Below, piece after piece: positions 27,215 to 35,099 of a DNA stretch of 35,239 bases. A program made the position numbers and the translations under genes. Below the pieces are notes generated by a model, which had not been told where the DNA came from, ran no database searches, and saw nothing but the letters and a program-made list of their open reading frames with translations. The stretch is from an uncultured bacterium (GTDB lineage Bacteria; Planctomycetota; UBA1135; UBA2386): the NCBI GenBank assembly GCA_937906475.1, contig CALCZA010000099.1, positions 1 through 35,239 of the forward strand. The letters run 5' to 3'. The first letter of the stretch is position 1; each line of letters begins with the position of its first letter.

Positions 27215-29284
27215 ATGCCTAGAACTGCTCCCCTGTTTCCAACTGCTGCCATTGCATCCTTGGCTCTGACCGCACTATGCGCGCCAATCGCGGGCCAGCA
27301 ACCCGGCGAAAACGAGATCGCGGGTGCGCCGATAGTGTTGCGCGAAGCGCTGCAATCGAACACGCGCGCCGTGCGTCGCGACATTCCGATGACGCGCACG
27401 ATTCGTCGCGCCTTCGATGCCAACACGCGCAATTACACGGGCAAGCCGGGCCCAAACTACTGGCAACTGCAAACGGACTTCACGATCGAGGCACGACTCG
27501 ACCGCGAGACGCAGTCGATCTTCGGCAAGGAGAGCATCGTCATTCACAATAACAGCCCGGATGCACTGACCCGCATCGTGCTGCGGTTGGATCACAACAT
27601 GTTCCGGGCGCGTGTCCAGCGCGGTTCTTCGGTGCCGGCAGAACTGACCGACGGCATGGTAATCACCCGCATGTCGATCGATGGCAATGCCATCGATCTG
27701 AAGCCTCGTGCGCGACGCCGCGGGCGCGGCAACCGCGGCGGCAACAGTAACGGCAACAGTGGCGGCGCGTCGGCATCGGGACTCACGCAGACTGTCGCAA
27801 CGATTCGCTTAGCGAAACCGATCCCCCCAAAGTCGAAGGCGACGCTCGAGATTGACTGGCACACCAAGCTACCTGGTGGCGACGCCGGTCGCGGCCACCG
27901 GATGACGCAACGCTGGGACGACACGCTATTCCAACCGACGCAGTGGTTTCCGCGACTTGCCAAGTACGACGACCTCAACGGCTGGGACACCAACCCGTAT
28001 CTGGGTCCCGCCGAGTTCTACAACAACTTCGGACGCTTCGACGTTCGTTTCGATGTTCCGGCGGGCTGGTTGGTCTCAGCAACTGGCGTGCTCCAGAACC
28101 CAAAAGAAGTTCTGACCAAGGCATCGCGTGAACGCCTATCCCATGTGCTGGAATCAGACAACGAAATCGACATCGTCACCAAGAACGAAGTAGGCCCAGG
28201 CAAGTCAACCGCGGCCGGTAAACGCCTGGTCTGGCACTACGTCGCCGACATGGTCAACGACTTCGCTTGGGCCACCGCCGAGCGCTTTGTCTGGAAGGCG
28301 ACGCGCGCAACGATTCCCGGCAAGGGCCCGGTGCCGATCCACATGTTCTACCTGCCAGAGCGCGCCAGTCGCTTCGCGCGCGCCGGCAAGATCACTCGCC
28401 ACGCACTCGAGTTCTACTCGAAGTTGTGGGTGCCGTATCCGTTCCCGCAACTGACGATGCAGGATGGTCCCAGCGCGGGGATGGAGTATCCGATGGTGAT
28501 CAATTCCAACCAAGGCGCGGCTGATCACGAAGTGGCACACCAATGGTGGCCAATGATGGTCGGCACCAACGAGACGATGTATGGATGGATGGATGAAGGC
28601 TTCAACACCTACATGAACATCCTTTCGGGTGCGGACAGTCGCGGCCGTAAACCTGGACTCGATGGGCGCGGCCAAAGCTACGGCCAGCGCGCTGGCAACG
28701 AGAGCGAGCCACCGCTGATGTGGACGGCCAACTACGCCGGCAGCCAATACGGCTTCCAGACCTACAGTAAGGCACCGCTGATGCTGTCCATGTTGGGCGG
28801 CATCTATGGCGATGAAGCGGTGCAAAAATCGATGCGCGAGTATTCGCGGGTGTGGGCCTTCAAGCATCCGTCACCGTGGGACTTCGCGTTCTTCATGAGC
28901 AATGAACTCAACGCCGAGCTTGGTTGGTTCTGGCACTACTGGCTGTGGACGACCGACTCTGTGGATGCCTCAATCAAGAGCGTCAACGGCGCCGGATCGA
29001 ACACCATCGTCACCGTGCACCAAGCCGGCCAAATGCCGTCTCCGGTGGTGCTGCGGGTGGACTTTGAAGCGGGCGACTCGGCGATCACGCCAATGAAGAA
29101 CAGTACGCCAGACGGGGCCAACGCGGCGATCGTGACGTGGCCGGTGGACGTCTGGTTTGCTGGCGACCGCGATTTCCAAGCCAAGCTGCAATTTGGCGAT
29201 CGCGCCATCAAGAAGATCACGCTCGATCCCGCTGGCCGCTTCCCGGACGCAAACAAGTCAGACAACGTCTGGCCGCGCCGGTAA
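27215..29284 (+). CDS. Secreted M1 family metallopeptidase (aminopeptidase N-like)
   Basis: The protein has 689 residues with a signal peptide (TAAIASLALTALCAPIAG). The zinc site is HEVAH (His438, Glu439, His442) followed 19 residues later by Glu461 (GWMDEGF), the M1 pattern HExxH-x18-E. Upstream, the segment GPSAGMEYPMVI corresponds to the substrate-binding GAMEN-type motif. An N-terminal beta domain (residues about 75-320) includes the usual W-F-P-x-L-A-x-YDDLNGWD region. A low-complexity Arg/Gly/Asn/Ser insert lies at about 165-190 (RRRGRGNRGG). The family removes N-terminal residues from peptides; export suggests a role on external peptides. It is divergent from the M28 gene and followed by a strong hairpin at 29301. 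Confidence 0.93.
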   Translation: MPRTAPLFPTAAIASLALTALCAPIAGQQPGENEIAGAPIVLREALQSNTRAVRRDIPMTRTIRRAFDANTRNYTGKPGPNYWQLQTDFTIEARLDRETQSIFGKESIVIHNNSPDALTRIVLRLDHNMFRARVQRGSSVPAELTDGMVITRMSIDGNAIDLKPRARRRGRGNRGGNSNGNSGGASASGLTQTVATIRLAKPIPPKSKATLEIDWHTKLPGGDAGRGHRMTQRWDDTLFQPTQWFPRLAKYDDLNGWDTNPYLGPAEFYNNFGRFDVRFDVPAGWLVSATGVLQNPKEVLTKASRERLSHVLESDNEIDIVTKNEVGPGKSTAAGKRLVWHYVADMVNDFAWATAERFVWKATRATIPGKGPVPIHMFYLPERASRFARAGKITRHALEFYSKLWVPYPFPQLTMQDGPSAGMEYPMVINSNQGAADHEVAHQWWPMMVGTNETMYGWMDEGFNTYMNILSGADSRGRKPGLDGRGQSYGQRAGNESEPPLMWTANYAGSQYGFQTYSKAPLMLSMLGGIYGDEAVQKSMREYSRVWAFKHPSPWDFAFFMSNELNAELGWFWHYWLWTTDSVDASIKSVNGAGSNTIVTVHQAGQMPSPVVLRVDFEAGDSAITPMKNSTPDGANAAIVTWPVDVWFAGDRDFQAKLQFGDRAIKKITLDPAGRFPDANKSDNVWPRR

Positions 29285-29300
29285 GCCAGCGAACGCGAAG

Positions 29301-29329
29301 AGCAAGGCTACGCGCGCGGTAGCCTTGCT
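29301..29329. terminator. 11-bp stem hairpin after the M1 peptidase gene
   Basis: AGCAAGGCTAC (29301-29311) and GTAGCCTTGCT (29319-29329) form a perfect 11-bp stem with a 7-base GCGCGCG loop, 16 bp after the stop codon. A T-run is missing. The next gene's -10-like element starts three bases after the stem. Confidence 0.7.
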
Positions 29330-29331
29330 AC

Positions 29332-29346
29332 TAGACTGCCGACCTG
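29332..29346 (+). promoter_or_regulatory. -10-like hexamer TAGACT, 9 nt before ATG
   Basis: TAGACT (29332-29337) is followed by nine bases and the ATG at 29347. A -35 element would have to lie inside the hairpin at 29301-29329, where none is recognisable. Confidence 0.5.
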
Positions 29347-30597
29347 ATGTCGCAACCGAACCCGCGCGCCGCATGGCTGTTGATGCCGCTCCTGATGAGC
29401 GCCTGCGTCACGCCGCGTCCTGACGTTCCTCGCCTACCGCCAGATCCCCTGATCGCTGCCGATGGCAGCATGATCAAAACCGCGGAGCAATGGCGGCAGT
29501 CCCGACGGCCCGAGATCCTCGAACAGTTCCGGCGGCACATGTATGGCCGGTCCCCAGAGCCTACAGAGGTTCGAATCGAGGAGATGAGCGAGTCGCTAGC
29601 ACTCGACGGCAAGGCGCAACGCAAGCAATGGCGGGTCCGCTACGACGACGCAGAGCATGCGTTCTTCGAAGTGCTGATGTATCTGCCGGTGAATGCGAGC
29701 AAACCAGTGCCCGCGTTTCTCGGTCTAAACTTCTTCGGCAACCAATCAATTCACTCGGATCCAGGCATTCGCATGCCGACAACCTGGATGCGCAACGACA
29801 AGAAGATCGGCGTGACCAATGATCGCGCCAACGAATCGACACGCGGCAAGCGCGCCAGCCGTTGGCCAGTCGAGAAGATCCTCGCGCGTGGCTATGGACT
29901 GGTGACGGTTTACTACGGCGACATCGACCCCGACTTCGACGACGGCTTCATCAATGGCGTGCACGGCGTGCTCGACCCACCACTCGCCGGCAAGCGCGCA
30001 ACTGATGCATGGGGTTCGATCGCCGCGTGGGCATGGGGACTATCTCGAGTACTCGACACGCTAGAAATGGACGCCGATGTCGACGCCGAGCACATTGCCG
30101 TTCTCGGCCACTCCCGGCTCGGTAAGACATCATTGTGGGCCGGCGCGCAAGACGAACGCTTTGCGATGGTGATCTCGAACGATTCCGGCTGCGGTGGTGC
30201 CGCTTACTCTCGACGACGATCCGGCGAAACGATCAAGGTCATCAACCGCGTATTCCCCCACTGGTTCTGCACGGCATTCCGCGCCTTCGACGATCGCGAA
30301 GACCAACTACCGATCGACCAGCACCTATTGATCGCGGCAATCGCGCCCCGTCCCGCATACATCGCAAGCGCCGCCAAAGACTCCTGGGCAGATCCGGAAG
30401 GCGAGTTTCTGTCGACCCTCGGTGCCGACCCGGTCTACCGCCTGTTAGGAACCGATGGCTTGCCCGCCACCAAGATGCCGCCGGTTGACCAACCCGTTCA
30501 CGGCCAACTCGGCTATCACGTCCGCGCCGGCAAGCACGACCTAACCTGGCAAGACTGGCAGCAGTACCTCACGTTTGCCGACCGCCACTTCCGTTAG
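29347..30597 (+). CDS. CE15-like (glucuronoyl esterase-type) alpha/beta-hydrolase lipoprotein
   Basis: The protein has 416 residues. MSQPNPRAAWLLMPLLMSAC is a lipoprotein signal with Cys20 lipidated. The nucleophile Ser256 sits in GHSRLGKTSLWAGAQDERFAMVISNDSGCGGAA, the characteristic CE15 segment (G-x-S-R-x-G-K). His397 in HVRAGKHDLTWQDWQQYLTFADRHF is the probable catalytic histidine. YGRSPEPTEV and LNFFGNQSIHSDPGI also fit the family. CE15 enzymes cut esters between glucuronic acid on xylan and lignin alcohols; some bacterial members act on other uronate esters, so the substrate is uncertain. It is convergent with an alpha/beta-hydrolase-DUF1080 gene and near an SGNH-ThuA gene, which together point to glycan side-chain removal. 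Confidence 0.85.
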   Translation: MSQPNPRAAWLLMPLLMSACVTPRPDVPRLPPDPLIAADGSMIKTAEQWRQSRRPEILEQFRRHMYGRSPEPTEVRIEEMSESLALDGKAQRKQWRVRYDDAEHAFFEVLMYLPVNASKPVPAFLGLNFFGNQSIHSDPGIRMPTTWMRNDKKIGVTNDRANESTRGKRASRWPVEKILARGYGLVTVYYGDIDPDFDDGFINGVHGVLDPPLAGKRATDAWGSIAAWAWGLSRVLDTLEMDADVDAEHIAVLGHSRLGKTSLWAGAQDERFAMVISNDSGCGGAAYSRRRSGETIKVINRVFPHWFCTAFRAFDDREDQLPIDQHLLIAAIAPRPAYIASAAKDSWADPEGEFLSTLGADPVYRLLGTDGLPATKMPPVDQPVHGQLGYHVRAGKHDLTWQDWQQYLTFADRHFR

Positions 30598-30615
30598 CGA
30601 TAAGCAGACGCGGAA

Positions 30616-32052
30616 TCAGAGAGATTGAACCCAGAAGTTGCGGAAGCGGACCTGGTTGTGGTGGCCCTGGAGCTTGATGGGCCTGGCTGCTGGAGCTTCA
30701 GGTTGACCCGCGCCGGTTTTGCGCGGCAACTCGTAGTCATCGTGGATGAGTTGACCGTTTTGATAGGCGGTGATGCGGGCGTTGTGAACCTTGGTCTTGC
30801 CCTTGAACACCGGCGCTCGGAACGCAATGTCGTAGCTCTGCCACTCACCAGCCTTCTTGTTGACTAGCTGGTCGGGCTTCTTCAAACGGTAAAGACTGCC
30901 GCAATAGCTCGCTTTGTAGTTCTCGGCGGAGATGCCGAACGAATCGAGAATCTGCAACTCGTAACGCTGCTGGATGTAGATGCCAGAGTTGCCTTTGGCC
31001 TCGGCATTCTCGCCTTGCGACTCATTGACGTTGAACTCAATGTGCATGCGGAAGTCTTGATACGACGCCTTGGTGACCACACTGTCCCACGAGGGCGAAG
31101 CAGTGAGAGCGCCTTCTGCAAAGTGCCATTGGCACGCGACGTCCGATCTCTCGGGCACGAGCAACGAACCATCCGGGCCAATGCACTGAACGGCATTGCG
31201 CGGCACAGCTTTGTCCGCGATGTCGATGATGCCCTTCGTGGTTCGGGCGCGCGAAATCACGAAGTCGACGAGGTCCTGATCTTGGAAGAAGCCTTGCCAC
31301 ATGTTGTGGCCCTGGCCTGACGCAGTCAAAACTGTGACCTGCCCACCAAGCTTGCGGTAGCGCTGCATCAGCGCACCTGAGTTGTCGGCGAACGGCACGA
31401 CACGATCCTTGTCACCATGGATGTGGTAGATCGGCACCTTCGCCTTCGCCAACGGGGAGAGCCGGTCAATCGGGTTGTGCTGCGGCAACGCCGCCGCGAG
31501 TGCGGCCTCACTCATCTCATAGGCTCCACTCGCTCTCGCCAATCCCGGATAGCTCAGCAAGTTGATCACGGGATAGATGCCGGCAATACCCGCGACGCGC
31601 ACCGGGTTCTCGACAGCCCAGTTGTAGAGCATCAACCCACCGCGACTGCGTGCCAACAGACACGGTTGCACTGCCATGCCACGCGTTGCGACCAGATGGC
31701 TATGGAACTCGCCGAAGATGCGACGCCCCACCGGACTGCCATACGATTCGCCAACGTCGATACCGGCAATAGCAATACCAGCCGCAAAGAACTGATCGAA
31801 CATCCACTTCTCCGCGGTGCTCGGCAACCCCTTCAAAGTCGGCGCATACCAGACCCACGGAATGCCACCGCGCTGCTGAGAGCCACTCGGCGCGACGGCA
31901 GGCGGCATCATCAAGAAGGCGCGACGACCGGCGACGACCAGTTTCTCGGTCGTGACCACTTGATGCTTCTCGACAGCTTGCGCGGGTAACTGCGACCAGG
32001 CTTGACCGACAACCAGCGCAAGCAAACAAAACGAGCAGAAGTGTATGGGCAC
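30616..32052 (-). CDS. Secreted alpha/beta-hydrolase fused to DUF1080 (3-keto-disaccharide hydrolase-type domain)
   Basis: The protein has 478 residues with a signal peptide (FCSFCLLALVVGQAWSQ). Residues about 30-275 are an alpha/beta-hydrolase of the S9/esterase type: nucleophile Ser136 in LLARSRGGLMLYNWA, acid Asp in HIHGDKDRVVPF and His in ASGQGHNMWQGF. Residues about 285-478 are DUF1080 (PF06439), a concanavalin-like domain: WHFAEGALTA, SYQDFRMHIEFNVNE, KGNSGIYIQQRYELQILDSFG, GEWQSYDIAFRAPVF and KLQGHHNQVRFRNFWVQ. Some members of PF06439 hydrolyse or eliminate 3-keto-glycosides. The GTG start at 32052 is supported by TAAACT exactly nine bases upstream. It is divergent, over 22 bp, from the SGNH-ThuA gene. 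Confidence 0.9.
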   Translation of the reverse strand: MPIHFCSFCLLALVVGQAWSQLPAQAVEKHQVVTTEKLVVAGRRAFLMMPPAVAPSGSQQRGGIPWVWYAPTLKGLPSTAEKWMFDQFFAAGIAIAGIDVGESYGSPVGRRIFGEFHSHLVATRGMAVQPCLLARSRGGLMLYNWAVENPVRVAGIAGIYPVINLLSYPGLARASGAYEMSEAALAAALPQHNPIDRLSPLAKAKVPIYHIHGDKDRVVPFADNSGALMQRYRKLGGQVTVLTASGQGHNMWQGFFQDQDLVDFVISRARTTKGIIDIADKAVPRNAVQCIGPDGSLLVPERSDVACQWHFAEGALTASPSWDSVVTKASYQDFRMHIEFNVNESQGENAEAKGNSGIYIQQRYELQILDSFGISAENYKASYCGSLYRLKKPDQLVNKKAGEWQSYDIAFRAPVFKGKTKVHNARITAYQNGQLIHDDYELPRKTGAGQPEAPAARPIKLQGHHNQVRFRNFWVQSL

Positions 32053-32067
32053 GTACGAATGAGTTTA
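32053..32067 (-). promoter_or_regulatory. -10-like hexamer TAAACT, 9 nt before GTG
   Basis: On the minus strand TAAACT (32067-32062) is followed by nine bases and the GTG at 32052. It decides for GTG as start. The whole divergent spacer to the ATG at 32075 is only 22 bp, so any promoter of the plus-strand gene must overlap the minus-strand coding region. Confidence 0.5.
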
Positions 32068-32074
32068 GGCGATC

Positions 32075-33859
32075 ATGGGGGCTCCCATGCAAAGCCCGTT
32101 CTTTCCATCTCGTGCAAGCCTGCGCATCACCGCAAGCCTCGTACTTGTTTCGGCCCTGTCCTCATTCGCGTGCGGCCAAGATGCAAAGGCTGCCGACAAG
32201 CAGTCCCCGGCGCATATTGAGATTCCGGCGACCAACGACGGCCTGCCCGGCAAGGGCACGATTCGCCGCTACGATTGGTTCAAGAACCTATGGCGCACCA
32301 AGCGCACCAAGTGGCACAACGAAACCGAGCGTGACCAAGGCGCCGTCGTCTTCTTCGGTGACTCGATCACGCAAGGCTGGGGCCCCACCATGGGCGGCAG
32401 TTTCCCTAACGTCAAAGTAGCCAACCGCGGCATCAGCGGCGACACGACCCGCGGCATGTTGGTACGCATCGAAGATGACGTGCTCGCTGTTAATCCAAGT
32501 GGCGTCGTCATGTTGATGGGCACCAACGACCTCGAAGAAGGCGACAGTGCGGAAGCCATCGCTGACAACGTGCGAGCGATCGTTATGCGACTCGCCAAAC
32601 ACAGCCCGAAGATGCCGATCTTCTTGTGCAAGGTCTTCCCAAGCTCGGCGCGCATGCGACGTCCAGCGAAGGACATCCAACGCATTAACGAACTGTGCAT
32701 TGCAGCCGTCAAGGACGTCGCGCAAGTCACCGTGCTCGACACGTATTCGATCTTTGCGAACGCCGACGGCGATGCGAAGAAAGAAGAGTTCCCAGACCTC
32801 TTGCACCCCAACAAGGCCGGCTACAAGAAATGGGCTGACACGCTTCGCCCAGCGCTCGCGACAACCGCACACCCCAACGCCGTCGTATGGCAAGGTGACG
32901 CTGGTCCGGGCAAGGGCAAACACATCGTCTTCATCGCCGGCGACCACGAGTATCGTGGCGAAGAAACCTTGCCGGCGCTCGCTCGCATCCTCGCTAAACG
33001 GCACGGCTTCAAGTGCACGTTCTTGGTGACGACCAACAAGCAGACGGGATTTATCGAACCTGGTAGCAACCACATCACCGGACTCGAAGCACTGAAGACA
33101 GCTGACTTGATGGTGGTCTTCTTGCGCTTCCAGCACTTCGCCGATGATCAGATGCAACACATCGAGGACTACCTGAACTCCGGCAAACCAGTGATCGGGA
33201 TGCGCACCTCGACGCATGCGTTCCAAGATCTCGACGGCAAGTTCGCCAAATACAACGAAGGCTTCAAAGGTGACTCGGATGCGTGGCGATTCGGCTTTGG
33301 CGAGGAGATCCTTGGTGAGCACTGGGTCGGCCACTTCGGCAACAACCATCGTCAGAGCAGCAACCTCGTCCTCGAACCAGAGCAGCGCGACCACCCCATC
33401 CTGCGCGGCGTCAAAAATCCGCACGCGATGTGCGGCGGTTACGTCGGCCACCCCAAGGACGGCATCACGCTCGCACGTGGACAAGTGCTCGACGGCATGA
33501 CCACCGACTCACCACCAAGCACGCAAGAGCGCCAACAAAAGCGTCACTCGGTCGCTTGGGTTCGCAACTACCAGCCGAACAACCCAGCTTCGCGCGTGTT
33601 CGCTACTACCCACGGCGCATCCGAGGACATCGTCAACGACGACTTTCGCCGCATGCTGCTCAACGCACACTTCTGGTGTCTCGGGTTGGAAAACGAGATC
33701 AAGGCCGATTCGCCGATCGACTTCGTCGGCCCCTTCCACCCGGCAACCTACAACTTCAATGGCTATCGCCGTTCGGTCAAGCCAAGCGACATCGCCGGGT
33801 GGGAATCGCCGATCTACCAAGCAGACAAGCCGACTAGGCCAGCCAAGAGCCCCAAGTAG
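32075..33859 (+). CDS. Exported SGNH/GDSL hydrolase fused to a ThuA-like domain
   Basis: The protein has 594 residues. The signal region (LRITASLVLVSALSSFACGQ) could end in a lipoprotein cysteine (SFAC). ATG at 32075 or 32087 may be the start; upstream signals do not decide. Residues about 60-270 are an SGNH hydrolase: block I FFGDSITQGWG with Ser97, block II NRGISGDTTRGML, block III GTNDLEEG and block V DLLHPNKAGY with catalytic Asp and His. Residues about 285-560 are a ThuA-like amidotransferase-fold domain: HIVFIAGDHEYRGEE, LMVVFLRFQHFADDQ, GKPVIGMRTSTHAF, and VFATTHGASEDIVNDDFRRMLLNAHFWCLG. SGNH enzymes remove acyl groups from glycans. ThuA was named from trehalose utilisation and is linked to 3-keto-sugar metabolism. 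It probably acts with the divergent DUF1080 fusion. Confidence 0.9.
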   Translation: MGAPMQSPFFPSRASLRITASLVLVSALSSFACGQDAKAADKQSPAHIEIPATNDGLPGKGTIRRYDWFKNLWRTKRTKWHNETERDQGAVVFFGDSITQGWGPTMGGSFPNVKVANRGISGDTTRGMLVRIEDDVLAVNPSGVVMLMGTNDLEEGDSAEAIADNVRAIVMRLAKHSPKMPIFLCKVFPSSARMRRPAKDIQRINELCIAAVKDVAQVTVLDTYSIFANADGDAKKEEFPDLLHPNKAGYKKWADTLRPALATTAHPNAVVWQGDAGPGKGKHIVFIAGDHEYRGEETLPALARILAKRHGFKCTFLVTTNKQTGFIEPGSNHITGLEALKTADLMVVFLRFQHFADDQMQHIEDYLNSGKPVIGMRTSTHAFQDLDGKFAKYNEGFKGDSDAWRFGFGEEILGEHWVGHFGNNHRQSSNLVLEPEQRDHPILRGVKNPHAMCGGYVGHPKDGITLARGQVLDGMTTDSPPSTQERQQKRHSVAWVRNYQPNNPASRVFATTHGASEDIVNDDFRRMLLNAHFWCLGLENEIKADSPIDFVGPFHPATYNFNGYRRSVKPSDIAGWESPIYQADKPTRPAKSPK

Positions 33860-33876
33860 CCCCGGCCGGCGCATCC

Positions 33877-33907
33877 CGCGCGATCACGATCACGATCGGC
33901 TCGCGCG
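33877..33907. terminator. Bidirectional hairpin between convergent genes
   Basis: CGCGCGA (33877-33883) and TCGCGCG (33901-33907) form a perfect 7-bp stem. It lies in the 51-bp gap between the SGNH-ThuA stop and the GAPDH stop. The loop contains three ACGATC-type repeats. It could end transcription from both sides; there is no T-run. Confidence 0.6.
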
Positions 33908-33910
33908 GAG

Positions 33911-34930
33911 CTAACTCGACCGAGCAGCACCCGTCATGCGTCGGGCTAACGCGATCATGCGGTTGGCGTAGCCCCACTCGTTGTCGTACCACGCCAAGAC
34001 CTTCACCAGGCGGTGATCGGTAACGCGCGTCGACAAGGCATCGATGATGGAACTCCTCGGATCGCGGGCGAAGTCGGAGCTAACCAGCGGCCGTTCCTCA
34101 TAGCCAAGAATGTCGACCAACGGCCCCTTCTCGGCGGCACTGCGCAGCGTCGCATTGACCTCTGCAACTGTCGTGTCGCGTGAGACCTGAAACACACAGT
34201 CGGTGATCGAAGCGTTCATCACGGGCGCGCGAACAGCAACACTGTCGAGCTTGCCGGCAAGCTCCGGAACGATCAACGTCACCGCGCTCGCAGAGTTGGT
34301 CGACGTCGGGATCAGATTCAGTTGCGCGGCACGCGCACGCCTTGGATCTGAGTTCGCGCCATCAATGACTTGCTGGGTATTGGTCGGATTGTGGATCGTC
34401 GTAACCAACCCGCGCTCGATACCGATGTGGTCGTGCAGCACGCGAACCACCGGCGCCAGGCAATTGGTCGTGCATGAGGCCGCCGAGATAATGCGCTCCG
34501 CAGCGAAATCGACCGTGCCATCGTTGACCCCCACCACAACGTTAGGCGCGCCACCCTTCACTGGCGCCGACACCAACACGCGCGAGGCCCCTTGTTGGAA
34601 ATGTGGTTCGACCAGTTCGACCGTTCGGTAACGGCCGCTGCATTCCAACACGAGGTCGACTCCCAACTCGCGCCACGGGATCTGATCGGGTGCCGCGTGC
34701 ATGGTGTAAGCCAACTCACGATCACCAACCGTAATGCCGCGATCGCTCGCCGCGCACGTATGACCCCAGCGTCCCTGAACACTGTCGAACTCCAATAAGA
34801 GTGCCATCGTCGCCGCATCTGCATGCGGTTCGTTGATCGCGACAAACTCCAACTCCGGATCGGCAAATCCAGCCCGCAACGCGAGCCGTCCAATGCGACC
34901 GAAACCGTTGATACCAACTCTGATAGTCAT
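33911..34930 (-). CDS. gap: Glyceraldehyde-3-phosphate dehydrogenase, ArsJ-associated type
   Basis: The protein has 339 residues: an NAD-binding Rossmann N-terminus (RVGINGFGRIGRLALRA) and the catalytic Cys153 in SAASCTTNCLAPV. It oxidises and phosphorylates glyceraldehyde 3-phosphate. Several segments match the GAPDH clade encoded beside arsJ rather than the glycolytic enzyme: LLEFDSVQGRW, VSAPVKGGAPNVVVGVND, TTIHNPTNTQ in place of the usual HSYTNDQ-type motif, PRRARAAQLNLIPTST, MNASITDCVFQV and ILGYEERPLVSSDF. In that clade the enzyme makes 1-arseno-3-phosphoglycerate, which ArsJ exports. No arsJ is present in the window, though genes to the right are unseen. The start has GAGG about 8 bases upstream. 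The general assignment is certain; the arsenate role is inference. Confidence 0.93.
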   Translation of the reverse strand: MTIRVGINGFGRIGRLALRAGFADPELEFVAINEPHADAATMALLLEFDSVQGRWGHTCAASDRGITVGDRELAYTMHAAPDQIPWRELGVDLVLECSGRYRTVELVEPHFQQGASRVLVSAPVKGGAPNVVVGVNDGTVDFAAERIISAASCTTNCLAPVVRVLHDHIGIERGLVTTIHNPTNTQQVIDGANSDPRRARAAQLNLIPTSTNSASAVTLIVPELAGKLDSVAVRAPVMNASITDCVFQVSRDTTVAEVNATLRSAAEKGPLVDILGYEERPLVSSDFARDPRSSIIDALSTRVTDHRLVKVLAWYDNEWGYANRMIALARRMTGAARSS

Positions 34931-34981
34931 CTACTGAACCTCGCACTCATGTGCCTAGTAGAGCAATGCAGTCGATAAGGT

Positions 34982-35055
34982 GCTGCCAAAAACTATCCAG
35001 CAGGCAGTGCCACCGGCGGGGCCGTCGGAGTGATGATCGCCCGGAAGAAGGGCGA
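34982..35055. other. Gene-free stretch with a GC-rich hairpin
   Basis: No supported gene lies between the GAPDH start (34930) and the tRNA-like sequence (35100). TCGCCC (35037-35042) and GGGCGA (35050-35055) form a perfect 6-bp stem with a 7-base loop, 45 bp downstream of the tRNA-like gene in its reading direction, so it may be its terminator. CTGCC/GGCAG (34982-35006) is a weaker dyad. Confidence 0.35.
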
Positions 35056-35099
35056 GTGAGCCGGTTCCCAGCAAGTGCAGAACTCGATGGAGTTCGAAG

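Noticed and set aside
26157..27269. Plus-strand ORF of 370 codons opposite the M28 gene
   Set aside because: Arg/His-rich with no domain, running through the divergent promoter region into the M1 gene; the M28 frame has all zinc ligands.
32288..33484. Long minus-strand ORF (398 codons) opposite the SGNH-ThuA gene
   Set aside because: No recognisable domain; the plus strand carries complete SGNH and ThuA motifs.
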